64,000 bases of DNA from Archegozetes longisetosus (GCA_018873245.2 JAEMBT020000009.1:10125288-10189287); one strand, 5' to 3'. Shown: positions 1 through 13,000, counted from the first letter of the stretch. Numbers and translations: made by a program. The notes: generated by a model from the sequence alone, not told the origin.

Positions 1-127
1 GGTAATGGGAGATTTTTTCATGTAATTCGAATTTCATTATCTCCTTCGATTTTGTCTATGTTCGATTTATGTTGTTAGATAAGGGATTGATTGGCCCCCT
101 TACTCACCCGATTTCAATATTGAGATT

Positions 128-313
128 TTAATCTATGGGGTTATTTAAAAGATGAAGTCTACGTACAGAATCCTCAATCTTTGGAAGATCATCATTCAAA
201 CTGAAATCTTTAATATTCCGAATAGTGTCATCAATGATGTGATTGACAATTTCAAGTTGGGTTTCGTCACATTCATAAACAGAGTGGACGGCATATCGAT
301 CGTATTCTATCAT
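128..313 (-). CDS. Short hypothetical ORF, possibly a gene fragment
   Basis: This is an ATG-started reading frame of 61 codons ending in TAA. The peptide is acidic and looks helical, ending with a leucine-rich tail (SVRRLHLLNNPID). I do not recognise a family. It lies about 300 bases upstream of an LRR-like fragment on the other strand, so it may be the remnant of a neighbouring gene. No intron, promoter or terminator could be placed with confidence. It could equally be a chance frame. Confidence 0.25.
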   Translation of the reverse strand: MIEYDRYAVHSVYECDETQLEIVNHIIDDTIRNIKDFSLNDDLPKIEDSVRRLHLLNNPID

Positions 314-609
314 AATCTCCTATTAGTCCTTTTCAATTTTTGAAAATTTCATGTAAAAATGTTGAATAGTTTTTGAGAAATAAAATTTTACTTTAATGAA
401 GTTCTTTCATTTACTCCCTGTATTAACTTCATAGTAATCTTTTTCATTACTAGTCCCTCCAATTCACCGGAGCTGTAACGTGCTGAATCGAGCACGTACT
501 CTTCAGTCCTTCCCCTAACTACCAATCCTATTAGGCAGTGACACGCAGGTATCTTCATACCTGTTTGAAGAACCGGTCACGGGACATCTTCGTCACCAGT
601 CTCATTTTA
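314..609. other. Intergenic stretch before duplication unit A
   Basis: AT-rich sequence with a slightly GC-richer patch around 470-590. No gene, repeat or RNA was recognised. Similarity to unit B begins only at about position 610. Confidence 0.4.
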
Positions 610-932
610 AAAGTAATCGCAAAATTCATGTCTCAATTATTGAGATTGGAATTCAAATATACTAAATTATTAGATGACTCGAATAAATTTATCGTTCCCG
701 TTCAAAAGCTTAAGCAGTTACAATATCTAGATTTGGATCATTTCAATGAATTTATAAATGACGATTCTAAAATAAAGTTATGAATTCCTTCCAACAAATA
801 AGTTATATTAATTTGAATTTTTGCAGTAAATTGACAAATAACACTTTGATAGCATGCTTAAAAATGGCAAAGAAAAAGTCTCAACAACATTTGGATTTCG
901 CCTTTGGATCTTATCTCATCAATCAGACTTAA
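538..932 (+). pseudogene. Broken LRR-like gene fragment, copy A
   Basis: Coding-like sequence reads as leucine-rich repeats: a segment with LLRLEFKYTKLL and LKQLQYLDLDHF, then, after a frame change near 780, ISYINLNFCSKLTNNTLIAC. The alternation of L-x-x-L-x-L blocks resembles the C-terminal LRR part of F-box/LRR proteins, but no F-box is visible. Copy B (13470-13950) carries the same region with different breaks. The fragment sits at the left edge of the duplicated unit. It has no start codon in context and at least one frame break, so I call it a pseudogene. Family assignment is by pattern only. Confidence 0.5.
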
Positions 933-1590
933 GAATTGAGAGATTGTTTACAACGTAATTTATTGCTGAAATTTGTAAAGATTACTGCAATTGAGATAAG
1001 AGTTCAGTAAGAACCATATTTAAAGGATATTCAAAGTCATGGTATCTCAAAATTAGATATCGGTTAACTTTTTGTATTTTCACATTTATACTATTGTGTA
1101 CTTTTATTTTCTTTTTACAATTCATATATTATTAAATAAATTATTATCGTTTAATTATTCTATTAACTCAGCAAATCATTTAAACTTATTTGACATATTT
1201 TCATGAATTATTTTATATATTCAAGTTTTCGCCCAAATTGACATGATAGGCAACCTTTTTCAAATAACCAAGAATTTAGTGGTCTAAATAAGCATTAACA
1301 ATCAAAAAAGCAAGTAAAACTTCTAACAACTGAGTGATAGATATAGTGGGTGCTGAATCTAAGCCTCTAATAAAGAATTCGGTATAAAACACTAATTTTT
1401 TGGTTGTTGGTGGTAGCAAAAGCATTTAAATTAGTTTTTATTTTTACCCGAAACTTATGAGTTTATTTTAAATGAAGTTTGAGTTGAATATCGATCCCAA
1501 ATTCAAGCGAATGAACATTTTTGATTGTTTAACAAATCGAAATATAATTTGAAAATATATTCAATAATAAAGTTATTAAAAATGAGAAAT

Positions 1591-4500
1591 CTATAATCGT
1601 GTTGTCGTAGAAACTGTACCATTTGTATCGTTGCAATCAAAAATATTAGTCTTCTTATTATTACTCAATCCGTTTTGTTGAGTTGAAAGATTATTATTCA
1701 AAAAACTATGAATATTTTCATTGACGACTTTCTCATTTATTTGAAATACTACCGGTTGAGTCGTAACTTTAAGTTCCTATAGCACAGAATAAAGATCATT
1801 TAAAACAATTTGTGAAAATTTACTCAAATAACAAATTATGTTATAAATGCTTTTAAATAAAACTATATTTTATGCAAATTAATATAAATACTTGAATGCC
1901 CCTTCTCGTAAAGTCAATTCTTGGCTTTTGAGAAATTTCTTCATCTGTTTTGACACAATTTGGACATAGTTTGATGACTATTGGACTGAGAAGTGAAAGA
2001 TCACTTCTGCTGATTGCATCTGAAACATTAAAATTAAGAATTAACAAATTATGCTAGCAAAAAATTAAACTCATTACTTGCTATCACTTTATTATTCGAA
2101 AAAAAGCGTTCAATAATTAAACTCAAACAAATTCCAACAACAATAGTTATAATAAAGCCGACTAACGGAATGTACATATAACTGATGTGATAGATTCTCA
2201 ACATTCCGCTATATAAAGAAAAAAAAATTAGTGATTCATATTAATAACTGCATTATTGATAAATTTGAATACCTTGGCCAATAGTCAACTGTATAGTTTC
2301 TTTTACTTGCAGCTGTCCACACATCATTAGTTACTTCAATGAATGTTTCTCGTGAACAACCATCTACTGAAACTGGTAATTGAAAGCCTTTGGGTCTTGG
2401 ATGGAATATTGTACCAACTGTTATGAATAAGCAAATTCCAAAGCCAGATACCAATCCACATAAAGCACCCTATTAATCAACAGAGTTTCATTTTAATTCA
2501 TATTCATATATTATACAATCAGCATTCTTAAACTTACGATTGCGTTAACACATGGACATAATATTCCTAAACAAAATAATGCCAAGAGAGGACCAGTTAT
2601 TGAACCACTTAAAGCATATGATGCCTAATTAAATTGATTGAATAAGTTACAAGCTTTCAAGAATAAGTAAAATATGTTCTAACCTAACCTAACTCTGACA
2701 TGTAGCTAAATGTGTTTTAAGAATAGACTAAGTAAATCTATCGAAAATGACGGCTGTTCCCTTTTAAAACCATTTAGCTGTGTGTTCAAGTTAGACTGGT
2801 TTAACTGTAGGATGATTAGATTGACATACATGAAGAACAGTTCCTAATCTTCCAACAATGAATGCTATTGCAATCGCTAACAAACCGTAAGACATGGCTT
2901 GATTTTAATAAAACAAAAATGTTATTTTGCAAGAGTTACATATTTGTTTAAAAATTTCAAAACAAAACTTAGAAAATAATTCTTAAATTATATTTTCTTA
3001 ATTACCAAATATTTCTAATTAATGTGACTAATTTGTTGTGTTAAACATGTATAAGATACAATTTTGAAATAATACTATACTTCTCGTATACAATCAATAT
3101 TTCTCACCTATTATTTTAGTGATCATAAGTTGTCTCTTCTCTTTAATATTACGAAAATAACGTTTCAATAGATCATCCCATGTGACAGTCGCCAGTGCAT
3201 TAAAACCTGAAGATAATGTACTGAAAGCAAAAGTTAGTACCTAATTCTAATTTTGTTTGAATTTTAATTATGTAAAAAAATATTCAAACCTTAACGATCC
3301 ACTGAAAACACATGAAACAAACAGACCCGGAAGACCTTCGAATTTGGATAAAGTTTGCATCACAAAGTAAGGCATAAGCTTTAATGATAAGAATCATTTT
3401 GTTAAAGCCATCAATGACTTAACTAAAGTTATCTTAGTATTTATTCAATTACTTGATCGTGTCTTCCAATTATTTTCAAAGAAATCGGGTCGCAATCATG
3501 ATATTTAGCAAAAACGACAATTCCACACCAAATGGCAGTGAATGCTATTAATATCACACCTGGGATATTCCAATATAATGTTCTACAATCATATTAATCA
3601 AGATTACATTGTTAAAAATCCACTAGATCTATCATACTTTCAGTATAATCTTATATAATTATACAAGTTTGTTAAATTTCTTCTTTACATTGTCCCGTAG
3701 TGATTTCTATCATTGAAATTACACTATATATTATTTTATTACACTCTGAAGGTGATATGTGAAAATTTTTTGATTTTTAACACTAAATCATTTCTTGGTT
3801 TTCTTCATGTTAGTTTGATTCTACTACAATAAATGTATGCATAACTATTTGAATCGAATTTGACTTTACTTTTTAGCTTTAGAAGGTGTACCCATACAAC
3901 AATATCTTTGCACTTGTGTCTGTTTTACACAATAAGTTCCCGTCCATCCTGTCAATGTTCCCATAAATACTGCCCAAAATGTATCGCCTCGGTATATATT
4001 GAACTTTGAACTTCATGAAAGAGTATTTGATTGAATTTTGAGCATATTTTATATTATTTTTCGAACTGACTTGAATATAACCAATCGATTGTGTTCATAG
4101 GCTATTCTCCAGGGCTCTATCAGTCCTTGATTTCAGATGAAATAAATTGATTATATTTTTGTTAGAAAGTACAAATTTTCTCATACCTCCCATTTCTATT
4201 GATCCGACTATAGCTACCATAAGCAGACCCGAGAACATGAGAATCGTTTGAAGAACATCAGTCCATATCACCTAACATTCATGAAATTCTTTTAAAGCTC
4301 ATACCATTCAATTTTTGGAGTTAGTAATTACCGCTTTTATGCCTCCCTTCAAAAATTGAAAATAATTTATTTTTGTACTGTTCAATATGAATTTAAATCA
4401 TTTTTAGGGATTCTATCACTACTCAAAACAACTTACTATTGAAGTGTAGAAAGTGCAAATTGAACCAACGATTATGATTGAAGTTGTCACAGAAAGTGGT

Positions 4501-7500
4501 GTTACTATGTAAAAATATTTTAAAACTATAGTTGTTCTGATTTATTAGTTGAAATATTTCATTTTCGTTTCTCGAAGAAACTTACCGGAAGCGAGTGCCA
4601 AAGATGGTCCATATAAAACTACACCTAGATATGGTAACTAAAAAGGTAATATAGTTCTTATTAAACTCTTCCTGTTGTTTTGTATATATATATATATTTT
4701 ATTAATTATGCAATAACCAACTACTATTCATTATTTATATACTAATCTCGAATTTTATATATATATATTAGGTTAAGTTAGGTTAGGTTGATTTTCCCTT
4801 TATACGCTAATCAGTAAAATTAAATAAGTATAACATAAGAATTAGAATAACTCTCTGCATCTCGGATGCTATTCGCTCGAAATTAGCAATGTGTCGAATT
4901 GGGAGAGGATATGTTTTAGTATGAGGTATATGTTCAATTTAAATTTTGCTGTTTGGCAATAAATTTTTGTTTTTATATTGGATAATAATAATCTATAAAT
5001 GAATTTCAACATGAGTCTTTCTCAATAATTGTTTGTCAGTGCATAAACTGAATAACTATTCTTTTGAACTCGGCAAAAATATGCTTATTTTATGCTTTTA
5101 TGATCTTTTATGTCTAGAGTTATGCTTTTATGCTGAGAAGTGATGCTTTATTCTCTGTCGTATTTATGTTGATAATTTCAAATTATGATCATGAAGTGAT
5201 TATATATTATTTTTTATTCAGTATTGAATTTGAATTGACATCGCATTTGTCTAAAAGTAAATAACATATCAGTAAACTCACTAAGCTACAATTTTTTTAT
5301 TTGTAATTTAGAAAAATGTAGTTTTTAAACTTTATATTGTGAGACGTCATCTCTTATTTGTGAGAATATTCCCCAGAATTATCATATAACTGAAGGATCT
5401 CTACCTCTGCACTGATTATAGGAATCGACAGATAGCCATAACTATAGCAAAAAGTGTACAGAGTTTTCAAATATAAATTAAGTCAAATATTTCTTCATTC
5501 GATTTTCAAATTTTCAATAAGAATAGACTTTTAATAACCTTATATTGAATTTTTAATTATAAATGTTATTATTATTAGTTTATTGAAAAATTGTTGAGAA
5601 AACAAATATATTGGAAAAGTTATTAATATTTTATGCTTAAAATCAGACTTTAGTTGCAATCCGTTAGACATTAAAACATTTAGATCCGAATTACAGCTTA
5701 GATTTGAGTATTTATATAAATGCTACTGAAATAATTGTCGGCAAATAAAGTTTCGAGAATAAGTTCTTAATTTTTACTTTTAAATACAATCTCTACAGTT
5801 CTTTTTTAATATTAATTAAGATGAAAAGACAGTTTATTTCATGTTTTTGACTAGAAATTAATATTTTTTGTGCTCTTCAAATTGTGCCATTTTGTGCTTC
5901 GAACTCAAGATTATGCTTTTTTATGCTTTATTACACAAAAAGAATAATTATTCAACATTATCAATGCACTATTTGGTGCAAGGTCTATTGATTCATTTAT
6001 GTATCACTGCAATCATGGTTCAGTAATATTAAAAGTCAAATAATTTTCCCTGCCTGATATTAATCAATTTATTGTTAACACTATTAAATATTTTGAAAAA
6101 GTGAAAAATTTAATTAAAACAAAGAGTAAAGCTACATGGCTTCTGATACAATGCCATGCAGTACACAACATTGCACATAAAGCACATAACTCTATTGAAC
6201 TATATAATTTTTAAACTTAAAATTTCAATCCTATGAATCAACGTTAAAATTTATATATTTTGTTATGACAATAAATTTTTATTTTATCATTGAAACATTT
6301 GCTGAATTTTTTAATGTGAATAAAACACAAGTTAATAAGTATAATTAAAATTAAAATCCAAAATAGAATTTAACTGGAGACAACAGCTTATTACTCTTTG
6401 TTATTCATATATTAATGATCATTGATAGCAATCGGAGAGCATTGTCATGAGATTTTTTGTGGTAGTTATTAAGTAACTTATCAATATAGCAATCAAAACA
6501 AAACTAAAATCAAATTTGGCAATAAATTATGTTCATCAGAGGCATGTTGACACAGCAACAGCCTATTTTATATTGCTTCAACTATTATTAAGTTCATAAC
6601 TTTATGTAAACTCAATGTGATCTATTGAAACATTCTTACATGTGATCAAATGTAAATATGAAATATTTCAACAGATATAATTGAATTTTAGATAAATATT
6701 TAAATTACTTACTGTACATAATATGAAACCTATAGACCCTGAGATTCGAACAGCATTAAGCCCGAAACGACGTAACAAATACTAAATAAAAAAATGACCC
6801 ATAAAATTAGGGTATCGAATTAATATCATGTTGAGTTTAATCAATTACAGTCTGTTCCAGATTTTGGCGACTCGGTTAAAGAAAAATTTGAATTTTAGCA
6901 ACTGGTTGATTCTATCAAGTCCATAATGTTAAACAGTTCGGATTATGTCATTAAAGGTATTAGTAAAGCCCCGAAATTAATAATAGATTTGAGTGGGCTT
7001 AACAGTTTATTTATTCTTTGGTTTTATCAAATCTAGATTCAGAATTAAAAGTTTAACTATTTAAATCCTCTTATTTAAATTGTTTCAATAATTTTTGTCT
7101 CATTACAAAATAAAAATTCGATTATTTCGTAAGTTAGTTGAAATTCATTGAAAAATAGTTAATATTAAGGATTAAAGGCCTAAATAAATGGAAAAAATTT
7201 TTCTATATTTGGCTTTTGGCAATAACTTTTTATAACATCGACAAGTGGGTTTAACACCTGTTTAAGACCTTCACGTATAGCACAGCATTGCGCTCAGTGT
7301 ACAGGTGTGCAAACAGAACTGAAAAAACTATAATTATACGGATCTATGAATAGAAATGAAATTAAAACAGAGCGATTGAAATTTAATTGGGATAACAAAA
7401 TTGAAATAATAATTTTTTAGAGAACACATCATTTATAAAGAACTTTAGGATTTGTTGTTAATGTTTGTTTGTAACAAAAAACTCAAGATAAGAGATGCAT

Positions 7501-8196
7501 TTTATTTATAGTGCCTTGAAATAAATTAGAATTTCAATTAATTATAATAAACTCAGCAAAAATATTCATTTTAGTAGATTTAATAATAATAAATATTGAT
7601 TGATTAAATGGTGTAATTGATTACTGATAGACATTTAAGAATAATAAATTCCAAAATGTATATTTATAACGGTATCTCCGATTACATATTTCATATAGGA
7701 TTCAAACGAAGATTAGATGGTAAGTCTACCTATAAGTTGCCAAATTCGTGTTCAGATTGTACTTATAAAATTGATGGCACTTACCTTATGAACACTTGTT
7801 AAGTTAAGTTTATAATAAACTGGCATAAATACATTGGCTGCAAGTAGTACAGCAATTATGAATGCAATCAAATGAACTGCATACTGAGTGCCCTGAAATT
7901 TAGTTAGTTTGTTATTTATTAATCATATTGAAAGAGATGGCTAAAACTGGTCAAGTTGTACTCACGAATAAATATATTTCTGACGGTACTCCTAGTATTG
8001 TGTTCGATGATAGAAAACTTGCTATCAATGACATACAAACTGGAAACAAGTTTAAATTTCTTCCACCAGTCAGAAAATCATCATTAGATGACTTTTTCCG
8101 ATCTCGCCACGCGAAAAATATGCCAACGAATGCAGATGTAAGTAGAAAGAGCACAAAAACACAATAATCAATGATTGAAAAGTTTTTACTTATCAT
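1591..8196 (-). CDS. SLC5-family sodium-coupled solute transporter, copy A (multivitamin-transporter-like)
   Basis: Predicted plasma-membrane sodium/solute symporter, closest by eye to the SLC5A6/SLC5A8 branch (vitamins, monocarboxylates). Substrate cannot be read from sequence. I joined 18 exons with GT/AG borders: 8196-7966, 7892-7785, 6781-6713, 4637-4586, 4504-4437, 4346-4332, 4271-4187, 4125-4071, 4010-3870, 3582-3453, 3378-3290, 3220-3108, 2897-2830, 2624-2538, 2469-2273, 2208-2078, 2019-1892, 1776-1591. The sum is 1953 nt, 650 residues plus stop, close to human SLC5A6. Family blocks in order include ASFLSSNTILGVP, YLGVVLYGPSLAL, GGIKAVIWTDVLQ, RGDTFWAVFMG, AKYHDCDPISLK, GLPGLFVSCVFSGSLST and GPLLALFCLGILCPC. 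About a dozen hydrophobic segments are spread through it. The start ATG has AAA before it, and copy B starts at the matching codon. Exon 6 is only 15 nt. No frame break was seen. Confidence 0.92.
4769..4790 (+). repeat. Short TTAGG-like interstitial repeat
   Basis: A few TTAGG-related units (TTAGGTTAAGTTAGGTTAGG) lie in intron 3 of the SLC5 gene next to a TA-rich stretch. Unit B has the matching stretch near 18686-18706. TTAGG is the common arthropod telomere unit, but this array is too short to be more than an interstitial trace or part of an old element. Confidence 0.4.
5044..5960. mobile_element. Non-autonomous DNA transposon present only in unit A (hAT-like, 8-bp target duplication)
   Basis: A 917-bp insertion in intron 3 of SLC5 copy A. 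The ends are imperfect inverted repeats: left TAAACTGAATAACTATTCTTT, and the right end read from the other strand TAATGTTGAATAATTATTCT. It is flanked by TCAGTGCA (5036-5043) and TCAATGCA (5961-5968), an 8-bp target duplication with one mismatch. Unit B has a single uninterrupted TCAATGCG at 18961-18968, that is, the empty site. Subterminal ATGCTTTT motifs recur near both ends. No transposase reading frame is visible. The 8-bp duplication suggests the hAT superfamily, but the terminal bases are not the classic hAT ones. Confidence 0.75.
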
Positions 8197-9640
8197 TTTG
8201 CTAGTTATGAGAATAACTTCAAACTAATAATGAAATGATGAAAAGTGCAAGATGTTGTTATCTCAAAGAACCACTTTCGCACTAAAATTATATTAATTAC
8301 TACATAATTTATACATAGGTGACTGAAAAAGTTTTTAGTCTAAGTAGATTCTCGTTCATGTTTTTTCATGTGGTTTAGTATTCAGATAGAATAATTCTTT
8401 AGAATAATAAACGCAAAGTAAAGCATATTTTTATCTATTGGCTATAGTTTTACACCTCTGCAAGCATAATCTTGTCAAAAGTCTCCAATAGAAACGTTCA
8501 TAAACCTGTTTTTTGTTATTTGTGAAATCAAAAAGAAAATTAATTTCATCTATCTAACACAATATGTTTTAGAAATTAATCGTCGAGATTAAATCAAGAA
8601 TAAAAATTTGCGCTTAGAGTTTTTCAGCATTTTGAAATATGAATTGGCCTTTTTATCATCGATATATCTAGAAATGAGTGAATTTTCTTCATGAACTTAC
8701 AATAGTATCAGATTATCATAAACAGCTTAAAATATTGTATACAAGTATGCAATAGCATAAACATTTTTCAATAAATGTCCACCAGACAATAAATACCAAA
8801 TTTCATTAAAAAAATATTAACGTTAATCTACTTATGTTAAAAACTTTCGTAGTAACCTATGTTATAGTTATTTCATGATCTCTTTCAAGTGATTCGATAA
8901 TAAATTAGCATATATATTAACCTTTGTTTCAAAATTCACTTCAATTCAAATGTTAGTCTATTGTCATAATTAGTAAATAGTCTTACTTTTACGCAACTTA
9001 AGCTTAATTCGGTTTAACTATGTTCTAAGAGTAAAGTTGACAGTATGCAAATAATAACAGTCTTAATTTGTCTCTATAGTCATAATTATTTTACTTGTGT
9101 AATCTTTTTATTGCTTCAGATCAGTTATCTTATTTGCAAAATAATTGAAAACTCAATAATCCTAGATAGCAACAAGGAAGAAGTCTTCGCTATGTCAACC
9201 CCACTGTGATGTGCGCCAATTTATCATCAAATTTCACTTTAGATTCGCTTTGATTACTATAATGAATATTCTATAAGTTTCATAATATCTGCAACATCAC
9301 GATCTAGTGGAAATCATGCCATCACTTCTGATTCCTATCAATTAGGTTTTTGAGTATACAAGTGATCACATGTTCTTAATACCCATTAAGCGATTATTTA
9401 ACACTTCAACCTTTCATTGACACTTAAACCAGAAATTTTAATTTAATCCTTCAATGTCGTTTTTCGTATTGAACTTATTGTTTGCGCAAAGAAATAAAGG
9501 ACATTTTTACAATAAAAGTTGTTCTAATTAATTTTCAATCACGAAGTTTCCTGAATTCTGATTAATCACAAAAACACCAATTCAACAACTTTTCTGTACT
9601 TGAATCATAAGCTTGAGCGATTTTCGTATTAATAAATCGT

Positions 9641-10027
9641 TTAGATGTCAATTAAATGGTGAAAATAGTTATAGAAAACACTAAAATTTGATACTTTCAA
9701 CAAGAGAACAATTGAGAACAATTGACAATAAAATAAACTTTCTGTTGAAAATGGTTTAGGAACAGATTCTAGTTTGATAAAATGTAGTGTTTTATATAAT
9801 ATATTTGTTGCTGTATTGATATCACGTACAGTTTGGCAAACTCGAAAACAATGTGGAGATCGTTTTGTATGGCACTTTTGAAAGAGATTCGAGCAAAGCT
9901 TATTTGTTCGAAATTCCTCAGTTATATGAACATAACAGTGTTTAAAATTTTCAATAGTGTTTCGTGTAACTTTTTCATTGGTCTTTTCATGTAAAGCTTT
10001 AATTCGTTTTAACTGTATTTTTCTCAA
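9641..10027 (-). pseudogene. Fanzor/TnpB-like C-terminal fragment, copy A
   Basis: An open frame of 128 codons with the arrangement typical of the C-terminus of Fanzor and TnpB RNA-guided nucleases: ITEEFRTNKLCS (compare E-[FY]-R-T-S-K-x-C), a Cys-rich stretch, then RVCQTVRDINTATNI (compare R-V-x-x-C...RDxNAAxNI, carrying the third RuvC aspartate), followed by a proline-rich VPKPFSTE end. The N-terminal recognition lobe and first two RuvC motifs are absent, because the homology with unit B stops just upstream at ~10033. The zinc ribbon also looks degenerate (CSNLFQKC instead of two CxxC pairs). I read it as a transposon-derived remnant. Assignment is by motif only. Confidence 0.5.
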
Positions 10028-10033
10028 TATGAC

Positions 10034-13000
10034 CTGTCAGTTATATGAAAAGATAATAATCTGTTTTATGCTTACGTTGGATTATTTATTAAGCTTTATA
10101 TATTATAAATGAATGAATGATCCAACATGTGTGTAAAAAATGATTATTAGCTTTTAAAATATGTAAACCTGTCTTGATGTAATTTTTCTGAATTTTAATC
10201 AAATCGAAATGATTTTTACTTTAAATGATGCTAAAACTATTTTAAAACGATATTAAAAGTGTTCGACTATATATTAAAACATTTTTATATGTGTAGTTAT
10301 CGCAAAAATTTAAATAAAGCCTTAAGGCAGCATCATAACCTCTATAAGATCTAGATCTTATTGCAAGATCTAGTTTCGCAACAGCCAATTTTATTATTAC
10401 TTTTATTAATTTATAGCATCGTTCATTTTTAGCGAAAGTTAAGAAAATCGGATCTTGACAGTCTTCTAACCTTTCTTGTGATTAAAATACTTGACTTTAA
10501 ACGAAATTCAAAGGCCAGTGAATTCGGATTTTCTATAAAAAGAGGTTGTCCGGAGATCCTATAGGGAGTTAGCACCCTGTGAAATATATCATGTTATATA
10601 TCAATCGAAAACTCTCGTAAACTGAGCAATAGTCTTGCTGGTCACATTAAAATCTGTTCATAGGTTTAAAAGTTATAGGCGAATAACTGTTAACATTGCC
10701 GTATGGGTGAAGTGTATTACATCTTTGTAAACCTTCATGAGTTATATATCATTCGAAAACTCTCATCAAACTAACCAAAAGTCTTTTAGGCACCATTGAG
10801 ATCAGATGATTAGTTTAAAAGTTATAGCCTAAAAACGGTTTACATTACATATGAAAAAAGTTTTTGGCTTTTTTGACCCTTAATATAAAGCGTTCGGACT
10901 AGAACTTTTTAGATTTTCATACTAGGTTATATGCTACTACAAAAGTAATAATGGGCTACTCCTAACACTATATATTAAGCATTGAGATAAGGGATTGGAG
11001 ATTTTCAATTTTTAGAAAACTTATTAAACAATAACAAAAAATCAGTTTGAATCTATCGTTAAATACACTTGATTGCTTTGACTCAACATACCAAATGTCA
11101 TAGTTCTATCTTTAATAGTTTTGGAGTTATAAGCTTCCAAAGTTTTAAGGTTCTTTTTTTGGGTTTTGGCCCTCTGCGATGGGATATGAAAAAGTATTTA
11201 GGTGCTATTATACTTCATTCACCTACCTTTATGTAATGGTAAAGTCGTCGTGTTTGAACTCAACCGGGTGCCAACTCACTATGGATCTCCGGACAACCTT
11301 TTTGAAATACAAAAGTAGAATGCATTGTGCATATTAACATTATTGCTTTGGAATTGCTCTATTTGAAAAATTGAGCTCTAATAAATTCTGAACATTTGTT
11401 TTAGCAAAAGGTATGGACATGGTTCTTTTGATAATCTATAGAAATTATAAATTCAGTTTGTGAAGTGCTTTAAATCAGATTTTGAAGTTTTCAGTTCTTC
11501 AGATCTTATGGTCACTGACCTAGATCAAAACACAGTACTTATAGCATATGGAAGCATAACATGAGAAAAATTTACCTTACGACATAAAAATCCATTCTTT
11601 GTTTATTTGATATAAAATGTGAAATACTGATCAAAATAATACGATTGATACATCAAATTGAAGCTTAATTATTGTAGTTTAAGTGATCGAAAATTCAGAT
11701 ATCAATGGTTTTCCCACTAACCAAGATAAACTTTCAAAGCGCTTAGCGACACTTTTTTTCAAAGACTCCATTGACTTGCATTTTATAACGAGTACATTTT
11801 AATCATTTTCTCACTCATTTTACTTAAATTTTTCAATTTTAAAACTCAAGCATTAGCTCCACTAATGTATAATGACTCTCAATAAGATATAAGTCGAAAA
11901 TAACGTAAAGAAGTTAGAAATTTTGCAACATAGTAAACAAAGTATGGATTTCTATGTGGTAAACAATATATTAACCTAATACTGTATTCATACCTAAGGA
12001 ACGCGTTCACTAGATCGAAATTTCATTAGACTGACATTTCGTTAGTCCAGCAATACATTACTAAATTTATACTACTTTTACAGTAAAATAATGAATTGCC
12101 ACGTCATAACTCAGTCCAACCTGACCTAAACAAAAATTGATCTGACATAATCATGTTAAATTAGGTCATAATTAGTTTAGATTATCTTCGTAGAAGTTAG
12201 ATCTGGTTGGCACCTATCGAACTATACATTTACCTGAACCGAGAATTTCAAATGTCAGTCTGGTGCATAGACTCAATACACTGGAATGTAGGTTTTAATT
12301 CGAGATTTTGTCGTTATTTTTAAAGAGTCCTCACTTCTTTAATCATTGAAAAGTTCTATCATGTCAAATAAAGATCACATCCCGTATAACAGCACGTTCG
12401 AAGTGATTTCGAAATTCACAAAACTAAAGGTGATATTCTATGTTTCATCTATTATCCTATTGACAATAATGAATTGAATTTCGATGAGCTGTGATATCGA
12501 TTTAGAACATTTGTCTGCTATATTTGCTAACTTTAATTATATGCAATTTCTAAAATCTCTACGAATCATTACACAAACTTTCAGTGGTTTTTGCTTGAAA
12601 GTGCATATTTTTGCATACTTTGGTCAACTTTTAAGTGCATGCATGTTTCCTCTTAAAATATGAGAATATTATTGAACTTTGGCCTCTTAAAAGAGAATTA
12701 GATTTCGACCTTTATAAGAGACTTACAGAAGATTAAAATTTCTACTGTGATCAAAAGTGTTTAAATTAATACCAAACCACTTTGAAATTTAACTCTTCAG
12801 AGTATTCTCAAGTGAATTATCACTTCAAACTATCAAATAAACATTGTTCTCGACCTCGAAATCTGTTGTACTTTTCGCCATTTTAAGTGATTAAGTAAAA
12901 CATCATTTTACAACCTATTGTAACGCTAATTTACTCAAACAATTATTTCAATACAAAATTGCATTGAATTTGAGAATACACATTTAAGTGCATATTTTAA

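Larger units (their letters stand above)
610..10033. repeat. Segmental tandem duplication, unit A
   Basis: This stretch is collinear with unit B (13622-23521). Exons, introns and flanks all align in the same orientation, with the two units about 13 kb apart start to start. The left edge lies inside the LRR fragment, and the right edge is just past the Fanzor-like fragment, where the two sequences part after CTCAATATGA. Unit A carries one private insertion (5044-5960) and lacks the ~368-bp and ~1-kb insertions of unit B. Without these insertions both units are about 8.5 kb. Edges are accurate to about 15 bases. Confidence 0.9.

Noticed and set aside
4680-4790. Telomere or subtelomere signal from TTAGG-like repeats
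   Set aside because: Only three or four imperfect units inside an intron; far too short and flanked by ordinary gene sequence.
7928-8167. 79-codon plus-strand frame, repeated at 20933-21172
   Set aside because: It is the antisense shadow of SLC5 exon 1; conservation between the units is explained by the real gene on the other strand.
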